Assembly: GCA_938036835.1 (NCBI GenBank)
Contig: CALHWB010000039.1
Location: 35,828-99,827, forward strand
Length of the DNA: 64,000 nucleotides
Reading direction: 5' to 3'
Origin: an uncultured Propionibacterium sp.
GTDB taxonomy: Bacteria > Actinomycetota > Actinomycetes > Propionibacteriales > Propionibacteriaceae
Shown: one piece after another, positions 1 to 8,721 of the stretch
How positions within the stretch are numbered: position 1 is the stretch's first letter
How the letters are laid out: each line of letters begins with the position of its first letter
Translations under genes and position numbers: made by a program
The notes under the pieces: generated by a model
What the model was told of the DNA's origin: nothing
What the model saw: only the letters and a program-made list of their open reading frames with translations
The model's database searches: none

Positions 1-25
1 TGGCCCAATCCGAGTAGGCCATCAT
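1..25 (-). CDS. 5' end of an unidentified gene, cut by the window edge
   Basis: Only the first codons are visible. On the minus strand an ATG at 25 (or the next codon at 22) opens a frame reading MMAYSDWA to the window edge. A purine-rich GGGAGG lies about 8 bases upstream, which is a good ribosome binding site and the reason to accept the start. Too little protein is present to identify it. Confidence 0.4.
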
Positions 26-437
26 CGTCGCACCCTCCCAAACGGACCGCCGCACGCCGCGGTGTCGTCTTCACCGGCTTTGATCGGGACGCAACCGCGG
101 CCTGTCAACCACGACGCGATCATATTCGTACCGCACGTCAGCCGCAGTGCGCTTATATGGCTAACCTGAGCCTAAGATAGCTCGGCCTCGAAGCCGACCG
201 GCACCTCCGGCTCAGTTCGAATCTGCCCACGCCGGTGGTCCTCGCCGGTGTTCTCGGCCAAGACATCCTCCTTGCCTGTCTATTGGACAGCCAGACCATA
301 CCCGCTTCCGCAGCCCGCAGCCAGAAGAAGCCCATCCGAACCGTCAGGCATGCCGCGACAGGCGCCGGGCACTCAAAGACACCGCTGAGAAACCGGACCC
401 CCCGGCATTTCCACCGAGGGTCCGAGCAAATAGCATC
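26..437. other. Non-coding stretch before tRNA-Ser
   Basis: I see no convincing gene here: the open frames are short, lack ribosome binding sites and have shadow-like composition. On the minus strand a TTGACA (complement of 103-108) could be the -35 box of the gene starting at 25, but I find no good -10 at the right spacing. A half-match to the DtxR iron box lies near 160-175 and is not complete enough to call. Confidence 0.4.
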
Positions 438-525
438 TGGCGGTGACGGAGGGATTTGAACCCTCGGTGGCTTGCACCACACCCGCTTTCGAGGCGGGCT
501 CTTTCGGCCGCTCAGACACGTCACC
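438..525 (-). tRNA. tRNA-Ser (anticodon CGA)
   Basis: The minus strand folds as a class II tRNA. The acceptor stem GGTGACG pairs with CGTCACC, there is a long variable arm typical of serine tRNAs, the T arm reads GGGTTCAAATCCC, and the anticodon loop CTCGAAA gives anticodon CGA. The discriminator is G and a CCA tail is encoded (438-440). It reads UCG codons. Confidence 0.93.
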
Positions 526-658
526 GCCGACCAGTGTACGACCGATGCCCGCGCCCCGCCAATCGGCGGGCTCATGTCAACGGCCCGGGTGCGGGCCGGT
601 CCAATCCATCCTCCTGGCGGGACCCGGAGAAACCACCGGGAAACCGCCGCCCCGGCCC

Positions 659-1117
659 TCAGCCCCGGTGGGATGCGAAGAAGTCCCGCAGCCGATCCCC
701 GGCCTCGACGGCCAGGATGCCCGAGACCACCTCGGGCCGGTACAGCAACCGGGAATCGCGCAACAGATCCCACACCGAGGTCACCGCCCCCGCCTTCGGA
801 TCGAAGGCGCCAAACACCACCCGGGCCAGCCGGGCGGCCACGATGGCCCCCGCGCACATGGTGCAGGGTTCCAGGGTCGTCACCAGGGTGCAGCCCGGCA
901 ACCGCCACCCTTCGCCGATGGCAGCGCCTGCGGCACGCATCGCCACGATCTCGGCGTGCGCGGCGACATCCCCGGTCTGCTCCCGCCCATTGGCGCCCAC
1001 CGCGACCACCGCACCATCGGCTCCCAGCACCACGGCACCGACCGGTACCTCGCCCCGCAGGGCGGCGGCATCCGCCGCGGCCAAGGCCTGCCGCATGGCG
1101 GCGTCCCAGCGGCTCAC
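659..1117 (-). CDS. tadA: tRNA-specific adenosine deaminase
   Basis: TadA deaminates adenosine 34 to inosine in the anticodon of tRNA-Arg(ACG), so that one tRNA reads three CGN codons. The 152-residue protein has the cytidine/deoxycytidylate deaminase zinc site: HAE at residues 54-56 (zinc-ligand His and proton-shuttle Glu) and PCTMC at 84-88 with the two zinc-binding cysteines. Length is normal for the family. It follows the acidic partner gene after only 3 bases, so the two are one transcription unit. Its expected substrate, tRNA-Arg(ACG), is encoded at 10210-10285 in this window. Confidence 0.93.
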   Translation of the reverse strand: MSRWDAAMRQALAAADAAALRGEVPVGAVVLGADGAVVAVGANGREQTGDVAAHAEIVAMRAAGAAIGEGWRLPGCTLVTTLEPCTMCAGAIVAARLARVVFGAFDPKAGAVTSVWDLLRDSRLLYRPEVVSGILAVEAGDRLRDFFASHRG

Positions 1118-1120
1118 CGG

Positions 1121-1753
1121 TCAGCGCACCGCCTTGTCGAAGGGCGTGGTGTATTTCATCAGATCCACGACACGACGCACCAGCTGGTCGGAATCCTCGT
1201 CCAGATCACCGGCGATCTGTTCCAGGTCGAACTCCGAAACCCCCTGGTCAACGAGCATGCCGAAATCGCCCAACGGCTCGGAATCGCCATCCGGGTCGGG
1301 CACGTCGATACTCAGGTAATCCACCACATCGCGGGCGATCGGCCAATCGTTGGCCGCGATCGAATCGTTCAATAGCACCTGCACGGTCCGCCCGCGCACC
1401 CGGCACAGCACGAAAAACTCCCCAGCGATCGACACCGCACCCAACGCCCCGGCATCCCCCGGCAGCCGGCGCAACTGATCGATGAGGTCGTCCAGGTCAT
1501 TGGCCAGGCCAGGAGCCAGTTCCATCACCGTCGGTGAGCCGTCCTCACGATACAACGCCACCACGAAGTCGATCTCCTCGGCGGTGGCGTCCTCGTAGTC
1601 GTCTTCGTCATCGTCCAGATCGTCCTCGTCGTCGAGGTCGTCATAATCGTCGGGAATCACACCGCCATCCAACTCGTCATCATCGTCAAGGTCATCGGTT
1701 AGATCCGCCGCATCGTCGAGCTCGTCGTCGTACAGCTCGTCCTGCTCGTTCAT
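1121..1753 (-). CDS. tRNA adenosine deaminase-associated protein
   Basis: This 210-residue protein matches the actinobacterial family that regularly sits directly upstream of tadA; its biochemical role is not established. The N-terminal 65 residues are extremely acidic, with long runs of Asp and Glu, and are followed by a mixed alpha/beta region containing FVVALYREDG and VRGRTVQVLLNDSIAANDWP. I place the start at the ATG at 1753, because GAGGAG lies 7 bases before it; a longer frame from a TTG at 1768 would begin inside that ribosome binding site. The gene ends 3 bases before tadA. Confidence 0.8.
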   Translation of the reverse strand: MNEQDELYDDELDDAADLTDDLDDDDELDGGVIPDDYDDLDDEDDLDDDEDDYEDATAEEIDFVVALYREDGSPTVMELAPGLANDLDDLIDQLRRLPGDAGALGAVSIAGEFFVLCRVRGRTVQVLLNDSIAANDWPIARDVVDYLSIDVPDPDGDSEPLGDFGMLVDQGVSEFDLEQIAGDLDEDSDQLVRRVVDLMKYTTPFDKAVR

Positions 1754-1879
1754 CTCCTGGCTCCTCAACCTTGCCCGCGTTCTGGTCCATCGTGACAGAT
1801 CCGGGGCGAGAACACACCAGCGGGGTCACTTTTCGCCTCTTCCGGCCCGGCAATGGATGCCTATGCCAAGGTGGGATCC

Positions 1880-2521
1880 GTGAAACTGAAGGTACTCGAC
1901 CACCCACTGGTCGCCCACAAGCTCACCCACCTGCGCGATCGGCAAACCAAAAGCCCGACCTTCCGTGGCCTGGTCGACGAACTGGTGACTCTGCTCGCCT
2001 ATGAGGCGACCCGTGCGGTGCGCACCACGCTGGTGTCGATCGATACCCCGGTGACCGGCACTACCGGGGTCGAACTGGCCGATCCGAAACCGATAGTGGT
2101 GCCGATCCTGCGCGCCGGGCTGGGCATGCTCGGCGGCATGACCCGGCTCATCCCCACCGCCGAAGTGGGGTTCGTGGGCATGATCCGCGACGAAAAGACC
2201 CTCAAGCCCTACACCTATGCCGAACGGCTGCCCCATGATCTGGCCGGACGCCAATGCTTCGTCCTGGACCCGATGCTGGCCACCGGCGGCTCGCTCGGCG
2301 GCTGTGTACAATTCCTCGCCGAGCGCAAGGCCGACGATGTCACCTGCATCTGTCTGCTGGCCGCCCCCGAGGGCATCGAGAACTTCCGCCGGCTGGTTGG
2401 CGAACTACAGATTCCAACCACCCTGGTGGTGGCCGCGGTCGATGAGCGACTCAACGACCACGGCTACATCGTTCCCGGCCTCGGGGACGCCGGCGACCGG
2501 CTCTATGGCATCGTGGACTGA
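1880..2521 (+). CDS. upp: Uracil phosphoribosyltransferase
   Basis: Upp salvages uracil by joining it to PRPP to give UMP in the cytosol. The protein begins VKLKVLDHPLVAHKLTHLRD, the usual start of the family, and carries the PRPP-binding segment LDPMLATGGSLGG and a C-terminal uracil-binding tail GLGDAGDRLYG. I use the GTG at 1880 (213 residues): AAGGTGG ends 5 bases upstream, and the frame-longer ATG at 1853 would add residues absent from the family. It is transcribed divergently from the tadA pair and converges with the coiled-coil genes after 11 bases. Confidence 0.95.
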   Translation: MKLKVLDHPLVAHKLTHLRDRQTKSPTFRGLVDELVTLLAYEATRAVRTTLVSIDTPVTGTTGVELADPKPIVVPILRAGLGMLGGMTRLIPTAEVGFVGMIRDEKTLKPYTYAERLPHDLAGRQCFVLDPMLATGGSLGGCVQFLAERKADDVTCICLLAAPEGIENFRRLVGELQIPTTLVVAAVDERLNDHGYIVPGLGDAGDRLYGIVD

Positions 2522-2532
2522 CCAGCGGTGGG

Positions 2533-3621
2533 CTAGTCGCTGCCGAAGCTGCTGGCAGAGCCCTGGTCGATGCCCCGCGACCGGCTGGACGACGTGCTGG
2601 CCGCCCGCGGCCGGCGCTCCTCGACAGTCATCCCGGTGTCGTTGCCGGTTTCGGCTGCCCAATCGACAGCGCTACGCGGATTGAACGGGTCGTTCTGGGA
2701 CGGGGAGCCGCCCAGGGTGGCCAGCATCTGGCGCACATTGGCCAACTGCGCGGTGATCGAGTCGCGCCGGGCGGTCGCGGCAGCCAGTTCGCGTTCGGAG
2801 TTCTGCCGGATCCCCTCGGCCCGCGTCCGGGCCTCGCTGACCATCGAACTGGCCTGACTCTGGGCGTGCCGGATCAGCCGGTCGGCCTCGCTACGCGCCT
2901 CATGGGTCAGCCGGTCGGCCTCATTGCGGGCGGTGACCAACTGGGCGTCGGCCAGTTCGACCTCCTGGTTCTTCTTGGCCAGCGTCTCGTTCAGTTCCCG
3001 CATCGCCTCCTCGCGGCGCTCCGCCAGCGTGCGTTCGAAATCGGCGGACGCCTGGGCCGCCTGGGCGCGCTGAGCCTCGTAGACGGCCTCCGCCTCCTCC
3101 ATGCGCGCATTTGCCGAGCCGTTGGCCTCTTCCAACAGCACGTCGGCCCGCTGTTTCGCGTCCTCCAGGATGCGGGCCGCGTCAAGCTCGGCCTTGGAAC
3201 GAGACTCCGACGCCTCCTGCTCGGCCCGCACCAGTACCTCTTCCGCCTGCCGTCGCGCGTCCCCCAACAGACCCTTGATGTCGGCCTTGGCCGCCTGTCG
3301 CAGGTCATCGGCCTCCGCCTGGGCCAGCATCAGTATCTGCCCGATCCGCGCCCCCAGGCTCTCATAGCTCGGCGCAATATTGCTTTCTTTCTCGGCGCGC
3401 ACCTCGCTGAGAGTCTCCTCAAGCATCTTGATCCGGCCCTTGAGGTCGGCGATGTGCTTTTGGGCCTTGGTCTTCTCCACGCTCAGTCCAGCGGTTTCGT
3501 CATGGGCCCGGCCCAATTCACCAGTCAGCCGGTCAACCTCTGACCTGAGGCGCGTCACCGCAGCGTGCACTTCGGAGGGTTCATAGCCCTTGCGCACAAA
3601 CCGGAAGGCGGGCTCACTCAT
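2533..3621 (-). CDS. DivIVA-like coiled-coil protein
   Basis: The 362-residue protein begins with FRFVRKGYEPSEVHAAVTRL, which resembles the membrane-targeting N-terminal module of DivIVA/Wag31. It then continues as a nearly uninterrupted coiled coil rich in Ala, Glu, Arg and Gln to about residue 300. The tail is Ser/Arg-rich and probably disordered. Such proteins scaffold polar growth or the cytoskeleton in actinobacteria (DivIVA, FilP and Scy are the known relatives); the exact role here is inferred. The start at 3621 has AAGGAG 7 bases upstream and overlaps the end of the upstream coiled-coil gene by 8 bases, so translation is probably coupled. Confidence 0.75.
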   Translation of the reverse strand: MSEPAFRFVRKGYEPSEVHAAVTRLRSEVDRLTGELGRAHDETAGLSVEKTKAQKHIADLKGRIKMLEETLSEVRAEKESNIAPSYESLGARIGQILMLAQAEADDLRQAAKADIKGLLGDARRQAEEVLVRAEQEASESRSKAELDAARILEDAKQRADVLLEEANGSANARMEEAEAVYEAQRAQAAQASADFERTLAERREEAMRELNETLAKKNQEVELADAQLVTARNEADRLTHEARSEADRLIRHAQSQASSMVSEARTRAEGIRQNSERELAAATARRDSITAQLANVRQMLATLGGSPSQNDPFNPRSAVDWAAETGNDTGMTVEERRPRAASTSSSRSRGIDQGSASSFGSD

Positions 3622-5044
3622 TTTGCTCTCCTTGATCTTGTTGGTTAGGGGGAAGCGCGGAGGTAACTGGCACAGCCAGTGCCTCGATGACACCGGACAG
3701 GTGACCCAGTTCGGTGGCGATATTGTCCCGGCGGGTAGTCAGCCGGGAGACCTCTTCGCGAGCCCGTTCGAGCATCGCCTCTGCCTCCGCGCGCACCCGA
3801 TCGGCATCCGCGCGGGCCTTGTTCAGCATGCTGACCGCCTCTTCCCGCGTGGCGCGGGTCTGAGCGAAGGTGTCGGCACGTAGCTTGGTCAGATCACCGT
3901 TCAGCCGCTCGCGAATGCGCCCTGCGGTCTGTTCGGCCTCGATGACGCGTTGTTCTGCCCGGGAAACCAGGGCACTGGATTCGCGTTCCGCGCTGGCGAT
4001 CCGCTCCCTGGCCGTCCGATCCGCCTCGGCCAGCGTGCGCTCGGCATCTGCCTGGGCGGCTCGCAGCGTGGCGGCGGCCTGGTTCTGCATCTCCTGACTG
4101 GTCGCCTTGGCATCATCGATCAATGCCCGGGACTCGTGGGTGTGCCGGGCAATGATCACCTGTAGGCGCTGATGCACCTGGCGGCGATGCGCACGGGTGT
4201 CGGCGATGGTCTGGGTGGCGATCTTCTCGGCCTCGTCGCGTGCCCCCGCCAACAACTCCTGGATGGTCCTTTTCGTCCATTCGAGCTGCTGCTGGGCCTC
4301 GGTATTGCTGCGATCGCAGCTCTCGCGGGCCTCGGCGACCCGTCTGTCCGCCTCGACGGTGGCCTTGGCCAGAAGCTCGGCCGCCTGCTGTTTGGCCTCA
4401 CCCACCCCTTGCTCGGCCTTGGCCCGGAGTTGGTTGGCGTACTCGGTGGCCTCTTGGGTCGTTGTCTCCGCGCCCTCCCGGGCGGCGGCCAGAATCTGCG
4501 CGGCCTGCTCATTGGCGGCGGCCAGTTGCTGCTTGATGCGGGCCGCCGCCTGCTGCTGCTCGATCTCAAGCTTCGACCGGATCGCCGCCAACTCGGCATC
4601 GCCGGCAGACCGGGCCTGCTCGGCCTCGGCATGACCGCGTTGCACCACCTGTTCGGCCTGCTGCCGGGCGTCTTCACGGATCTTGTCGGCCTCGGCCAGG
4701 GCCGCGAGCAGGGCTTCGTTCGCCTGAGATTCCGCGCTCACGGTGATCTCGTTGGCCTGCCCCAGGGCGACATCTAGGTGGGCCTCCGCATCGGCACGGG
4801 CACCATCGACCAAACGTTTGGCCTCAGCCGTCAGTTCGGCGGCCACCTTGAACTGGCGAGCCATTTCAGAATGCATGCGTTCGATATCGACATTGGCCGC
4901 ATCGGCATCCTGGCGCCGCTTCTGCGCATAATCGTCGGCTTCTCTCCGCACCTGTTCAGCCACGGACTGAGCCACCGCCAGGATGCGGTTGGCACGCCGA
5001 CCAATCTCGCCATCTGGGGCGAGTTCGTCGTCAGGGCGTAGCAT
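3614..5044 (-). CDS. Long coiled-coil protein, FilP/Scy-like
   Basis: A 476-residue protein that is almost wholly coiled coil, with Ala/Glu/Gln/Arg heptads broken by few helix breakers. It begins with MLRPDDELAPDGEIGRRANR, has no membrane segment or signal peptide and lacks the clear DivIVA-type N-terminus of its partner. Its low-complexity repeat character resembles the intermediate-filament-like FilP and Scy proteins of actinobacteria, which organise polar growth. The weak site AAGGA precedes the ATG. It is the first gene of a two-gene unit, its stop codon lying inside the start of the next coiled-coil gene. Function is by analogy only, because coiled coils of this kind mimic one another. 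Confidence 0.7.
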   Translation of the reverse strand: MLRPDDELAPDGEIGRRANRILAVAQSVAEQVRREADDYAQKRRQDADAANVDIERMHSEMARQFKVAAELTAEAKRLVDGARADAEAHLDVALGQANEITVSAESQANEALLAALAEADKIREDARQQAEQVVQRGHAEAEQARSAGDAELAAIRSKLEIEQQQAAARIKQQLAAANEQAAQILAAAREGAETTTQEATEYANQLRAKAEQGVGEAKQQAAELLAKATVEADRRVAEARESCDRSNTEAQQQLEWTKRTIQELLAGARDEAEKIATQTIADTRAHRRQVHQRLQVIIARHTHESRALIDDAKATSQEMQNQAAATLRAAQADAERTLAEADRTARERIASAERESSALVSRAEQRVIEAEQTAGRIRERLNGDLTKLRADTFAQTRATREEAVSMLNKARADADRVRAEAEAMLERAREEVSRLTTRRDNIATELGHLSGVIEALAVPVTSALPPNQQDQGEQNE

Positions 5045-5154
5045 AAATCCAATCCTTGCACTGCACCGGGAACGACTCGCCGCGGGTCCCCATTTCCCCT
5101 CACGCGGATCCGCGCGGCGGATTCCGGTCGAGTCTTCGGTGCTGCTCAGTAGTA

Positions 5155-6066
5155 TCAGTAGTAATAGGGATGGGCCGACCAGTCCGGTGGTCGTTTCTCC
5201 AAGAAGGCATCCCGGCCTTCGGCCGCCTCATCGGTCATATAGGCAAGCCGGGTGGCTTCACCGGCAAATAGCTGTTGCCCCATCAACCCGTCGTCGGCCA
5301 GATTGAAGGCATACTTCAGCATCCGCTGGGCGGTCGGCGACTTTGCGCAGATCCGTGCGGCCCAGGCAAGCCCCACGTCCTCAAGCTCGGCGTGCGGGAC
5401 GACCCTGTTGACCATACCCATCCGATAGGCGTCGGCGGCCGAATAGGTTTCCCCCAGGAAGAAAACCTCGCGGGCAAGCTTCTGACCGACCTGGCGCGCC
5501 AGATAGGCCGACCCGTAGCCGCCGTCGAAGCTGGCCACGTCCGCATCGGTCTGTTTGAACCGAGCCTGTTCGGCCGAGGCGATGGTCAGATCGCAGACCA
5601 CGTGCAGGCTATGCCCGCCACCGGCAGCCCAGCCGCTGACCAGCGCGATCACCACCTTGGGTAGAAAACGGATGAGGCGCTGCACCTCCAGAATGTGCAA
5701 TCGGCCGGCTCTGGCCCGGTCGGCGGTGGACGCATCCTCCCCAGCGGCATACCGGTAGCCGGTCCGTCCCCGAATGCGCTGATCGCCGCCGCTGCAGAAG
5801 GCCCAACCGCCATCGACCGGGCTGGGGCCGTTGCCGGTGATCAGGACGCAGCCGATGTCGGTGGCCTGCCGAGCGTGTTCGAGAGCGAGCAGCAACTCGT
5901 CCACGGTGTGCGGCCGGAAGGCATTGCGCACCTCTGGCCGGTCCAGGCCGATCCGGACCGCCGGTACCTGCCGGGCGCGGTGGTAGGTGATGTCGGTGAA
6001 GTCAAAGTCCGGCATCTCGGTCCACAGCTCTGGCCGAAAGGGATTGGCGGACACGATGCTGTTCAT
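5155..6066 (-). CDS. menB: 1,4-dihydroxy-2-naphthoyl-CoA synthase
   Basis: MenB closes the second ring of menaquinone, converting o-succinylbenzoyl-CoA to 1,4-dihydroxy-2-naphthoyl-CoA. The 303-residue crotonase-fold protein contains FCSGGDQRIRGRTGY (oxyanion hole and active-site loop), VSGWAAGGGHSLHVVCDLTIAS and FDGGYGSAYLARQVG, all typical of MenB rather than other crotonases. I choose the ATG at 6066 because a TAGGTT hexamer stands six bases before it; a GTG two codons upstream is the alternative. No other men gene is in the window. It is divergent from aroE. Confidence 0.93.
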   Translation of the reverse strand: MNSIVSANPFRPELWTEMPDFDFTDITYHRARQVPAVRIGLDRPEVRNAFRPHTVDELLLALEHARQATDIGCVLITGNGPSPVDGGWAFCSGGDQRIRGRTGYRYAAGEDASTADRARAGRLHILEVQRLIRFLPKVVIALVSGWAAGGGHSLHVVCDLTIASAEQARFKQTDADVASFDGGYGSAYLARQVGQKLAREVFFLGETYSAADAYRMGMVNRVVPHAELEDVGLAWAARICAKSPTAQRMLKYAFNLADDGLMGQQLFAGEATRLAYMTDEAAEGRDAFLEKRPPDWSAHPYYY

Positions 6067-6078
6067 GGCCACAACCTA
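6067..6078 (-). promoter_or_regulatory. Leaderless-type -10 element of menB
   Basis: TAGGTT (complement of 6073-6078) ends exactly six bases before the menB ATG, so transcription would begin at or next to the start codon. The spacing equals that at thirteen other genes here. Confidence 0.6.
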
Positions 6079-6531
6079 GCGGTGTCCTGCCGCGGTGATA
6101 AGCCCCGGATTCACCGGGGCCCCACCGTCTCGCAGAAGAGTCGTAAACCGTATCCGCGAAGCTCCTCATCACCGCCGCACCGCCCGGACGCGGCCGCTCG
6201 GCGTTGCCGGCCGCCCGCCGGCCGGCAACCCTCGGCAACCACCCTGGGCGACCCGATCGCACCCCGGCCTGCTGGGAAGGCCGGCCGCAGGTCCCCACGA
6301 TCAGCCCGAGTCGTCCGAGCGGCAGGCGCGAGCGGTACGCAGCGCCGCGATCGTCGCCCGCCGGTTACCGCTTTGCGGAAGATCCGGTCCGCGATCCACC
6401 GCGCTCGCGGCACCCCGGTGGCCGATCGGCAGGCCGGGACCCAGTCGCCGACCGATCGCCAGACACCGCAAAACGCAGCCGACAGGCGAGGTAGCCTGGG
6501 GCGGCGACGCTATCTCGCGAAGGAGGCCTTG
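6079..6531. other. Divergent intergenic region menB/aroE
   Basis: No gene is evident; open frames here are short shadows without start signals. A TAGCCT at 6492-6497 could be the -10 element of aroE, with the ribosome binding site AAGGAGG at 6520-6526. The rest is GC-rich, with no repeat or hairpin that I can defend. Confidence 0.4.
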
Positions 6532-7380
6532 ATGCAGCGCTGCGCAGTGATCGGCAGTCCGATCGCCCATTCGCTCTCCCCGCTGATTCATCGCACCGCC
6601 TACACGCAGTTGGGGATCGACACTCAGTTCAGCTATGACCGTTTCGAGGTGACCCCGGATCGACTACCCGATTTCATGGCCCGGCTGGGGGACGAATGGG
6701 TGGGGCTATCGGTAACCGCACCCGACAAGGAGGCGCTGTTGCAGTTCGGGGAGCCGGATCCGGTGGCCGCGACGCTGCTGTCGGGCAACACCTTGATTTT
6801 CGGTCGCGATGGCGAACCCAATCGCATCTACAACACCGATGTCACCGGCCTGCTAGCGGCACTCGCTGGAATCAAGGTGACCAGCGCGGCCACCGGGCTG
6901 CTGGTGGGCAACGGGGCGACCGCACGCAGCGTGCTGTGGGCATTCCACCAGCTGGGCGTCGCCACCGCCGTCGTACTCGCCCGGGACGCCACCAGAGCGG
7001 CCAACAGCCTGTCCCCGGTAGCCGGACCGCTGGATATCGAACTGGTCATCCAGCCCTTCGGCCGGGTTGCCGAACTGCCGGCCGATTTTGGTGGCAGAGC
7101 CGATCTGCTGGTGCAGACCACTCCCGAACCGCTGCCGCCAGAACTGGCCGCCGCGCTGGTCAACCAGGCGGCGGTGGTCTTCGAGGTGGTCTACAACCAG
7201 TACCCCTCGAATCTGGACCGTGCGGCGGCCGCCGCCGGGCTACCCGCCCTGGATGGCCTGGATCAGCTTGTCGCCCAGGCCTTGGACCAGATCCGCCTGA
7301 TGACCGGCCGGCAGGCCGCACCCGAGCCGCTGCTGGCCGCCTGCCGCGCCGAGGTGTTGAGCCGGCAGATCACCGGATGA
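6532..7380 (+). CDS. aroE: Shikimate dehydrogenase (AroE family)
   Basis: The product (282 residues) is an AroE-fold enzyme that reduces 3-dehydroshikimate to shikimate with NADPH in aromatic amino acid synthesis. Visible marks are IAHSLSPLIH (residues 11-20, substrate serines), VTAPDK at 61-66 with the catalytic Lys66, and NTD near residue 102 with the paired Asp. The nucleotide-binding loop reads LLVGNGATARSV instead of the usual GAGGAARA, and NTDVTGL replaces the usual NTDxxG, so the protein is a divergent member. The ATG at 6532 has a strong AAGGAGG site. Pathway neighbours such as pheA lie elsewhere in the window. Confidence 0.82.
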   Translation: MQRCAVIGSPIAHSLSPLIHRTAYTQLGIDTQFSYDRFEVTPDRLPDFMARLGDEWVGLSVTAPDKEALLQFGEPDPVAATLLSGNTLIFGRDGEPNRIYNTDVTGLLAALAGIKVTSAATGLLVGNGATARSVLWAFHQLGVATAVVLARDATRAANSLSPVAGPLDIELVIQPFGRVAELPADFGGRADLLVQTTPEPLPPELAAALVNQAAVVFEVVYNQYPSNLDRAAAAAGLPALDGLDQLVAQALDQIRLMTGRQAAPEPLLAACRAEVLSRQITG

Positions 7381-7428
7381 CCGGCCGGGCGCACGCCGAG
7401 TGACCGCGACACGCCACCGGCCGGGGTA

Positions 7429-7640
7429 CCCGATGCCACCGGCCGGCTGCACCGCCGAGGTGGCCGGGTGCCCCGGCGGGCGATCCGTCTGAATCCGGCC
7501 CCTGTTCCCACGATCCTCGTGGTGGCCGGGGGCATCCTGACGTTGATCTGGGCCTGGTTGGCCAGCCGGCACGATGGCTGGCCCTGGTCTTCGTGATCCC
7601 CGCCCTGCATGTGACGGCGTTGCCTGCCGAGGCCAGCAAC
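7429..7640 (+). pseudogene. Possible prepilin peptidase relic after aroE
   Basis: Between aroE and the response regulator there is no intact gene, but one frame reads NPAPVPTILVVAGGILTLIW (7489-7548) and on to LASRHDGWP, then stops at 7594-7596. A second frame picks up with WLALVFVIPALHVTALPAEA (near 7579-7640). Joined by a frameshift, they look like two membrane helices of an A24 prepilin peptidase, a gene sometimes found after aroE in actinobacteria. No catalytic GxGD aspartates remain. This is a weak call based on residue character and position; 7641-7781 shows nothing further. Confidence 0.3.
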
Positions 7641-7781
7641 CGGTCCGGGCAGCCGGCTGGCCAGCGCTTCCCCATGTCCAGGGCCGGTTCCCACCCGCCC
7701 TTCCAGCGGGTGATGCGTCAACAAAAGTATAGAGCTGCCCAGCGCAGAAGCGATCTTGAGGTCTGCGGCGGTCTGGCTGAG

Positions 7782-7793
7782 TAGGGTCTAGCC
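7782..7793 (+). promoter_or_regulatory. Leaderless-type -10 element of the LuxR-type regulator
   Basis: TAGGGT (7782-7787) is followed by six bases and then the ATG at 7794. Confidence 0.55.
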
Positions 7794-8486
7794 ATGCGCT
7801 CTGTCGAGTCCAGCAGGGACAACCAACCGATCCGGGTACTTCTGGCCGAGGACGAGGACCTGGCCCAGGACGCGATCCGCATCTATCTGGCGGCTGCCCA
7901 GGGGATGGAATTGGTCGGCGTCGCACGCGATGGCCTGGCTGCCCTGCGAATGGCCGAGCAGATCCCCGCCGACGTGGCCATCGTCGATATCCGGATGCCA
8001 CGAATGAATGGCATAGAGACGACTCGCCGGCTGGTGGCGCCCCCATTCAACCTCAAGGTGCTGATCCTCACCCATATCGCCAGCGACCAGGTGCTGACCG
8101 ACGCCCTGGAGGCCGGGGCATCCGGTTTCCTGCTCAAATCCGACAGCCCAGAGCTGATCCAGCACGGCATCCGGGCAGCCCAGCACGGCGACTCCCTGAT
8201 CTCCCCGCAGCTGGTCATCCGAGTGCTGTCTCGGCGCCGAGCCCGGGCCGCGCCCCCGGCCGACCTGTCCCCCACCGATCGCCGGCTGGTGGCGCTGGTG
8301 GGCCTGGGCATGAGCAATGCCCAGATCGCCGAGACCATGAACTACACCACCAGCACCGTGAAGACCTACATCAGCCGGTTGCTGACCAAGCTGGGACGCA
8401 GCAACCGGGCCGGACTGGCGGCACTGGCCTACGAGTGGGACCTGGTGGGCCCAGGCCCCACCGAGAACAACCCCCCAATCAACTAA
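7794..8486 (+). CDS. NarL/LuxR-family response regulator
   Basis: A cytosolic DNA-binding response regulator of 230 residues. The receiver domain (about 12-130) has the acidic pair EDED at 19-22, the phospho-acceptor Asp65 in VDIRMP and the conserved Lys in LLKSDS. The C-terminal LuxR-type helix-turn-helix (about 160-225) reads LSPTDRRLVALVGLGMSNAQIAETMNYTTSTVKTYISRLLTKLG in overlapping segments, with the recognition helix at TSTVKTYISRL. The partner kinase of the HisKA_3 class follows on the same strand after 281 bases, but a small peptide gene and a strong hairpin lie between them, which is unusual. Target genes are unknown. Confidence 0.92.
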   Translation: MRSVESSRDNQPIRVLLAEDEDLAQDAIRIYLAAAQGMELVGVARDGLAALRMAEQIPADVAIVDIRMPRMNGIETTRRLVAPPFNLKVLILTHIASDQVLTDALEAGASGFLLKSDSPELIQHGIRAAQHGDSLISPQLVIRVLSRRRARAAPPADLSPTDRRLVALVGLGMSNAQIAETMNYTTSTVKTYISRLLTKLGRSNRAGLAALAYEWDLVGPGPTENNPPIN

Positions 8487-8579
8487 AGTTGATGAATCCG
8501 CGGCTCGACTAGGCAATCAGCCGGCGACACGTTACTTTGTTCCCAACAGCACGTCTCGCTGAGTTGATTGGAGTGCGCA

Positions 8580-8699
8580 ATGAACACAGTCGGCAGCATC
8601 GCCGTGACCGTAGCGTCCGTGACCGCGGCCGTCGTTTCCACTATCGTTGGCCTGGACACCTGGTGGCTTTGCCGGGTGTTGCCGATTGTCTGCCATTGA
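8580..8699 (+). CDS. 39-residue hydrophobic peptide between regulator and kinase
   Basis: An ATG at 8580 preceded by GGAG (7 bases away) opens a 39-codon frame ending at TGA 8697-8699. It is too short for usual gene callers. Residues 4-25 (VGSIAVTVASVTAAVVSTIV plus GL) are an unbroken hydrophobic segment rich in Val, Ala, Thr and Ser. The tail DTWWLCRVLPIVCH carries two Trp and two Cys. There is no lysine, and only Arg32 and His39 are basic. A 14-bp hairpin follows 22 bases after the stop, as expected of an independent small gene. It may be a signal, a bacteriocin-like or small membrane peptide sensed by the flanking two-component pair, or a leader peptide. No modification enzyme or exporter is adjacent. 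I do not recognise the family. Confidence 0.5.
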   Translation: MNTVGSIAVTVASVTAAVVSTIVGLDTWWLCRVLPIVCH

Positions 8700-8721
8700 C
8701 AGACAACGACCCTTCCGACCA

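Noticed and set aside
160..178. DtxR iron box candidate
   Set aside because: Only one half-site matches the consensus; the other half is unrelated.
5695..6531. N-terminal extension of AroE from 5695
   Set aside because: The open frame runs through antisense menB sequence; the AroE family starts at 6532, where the ribosome binding site is.
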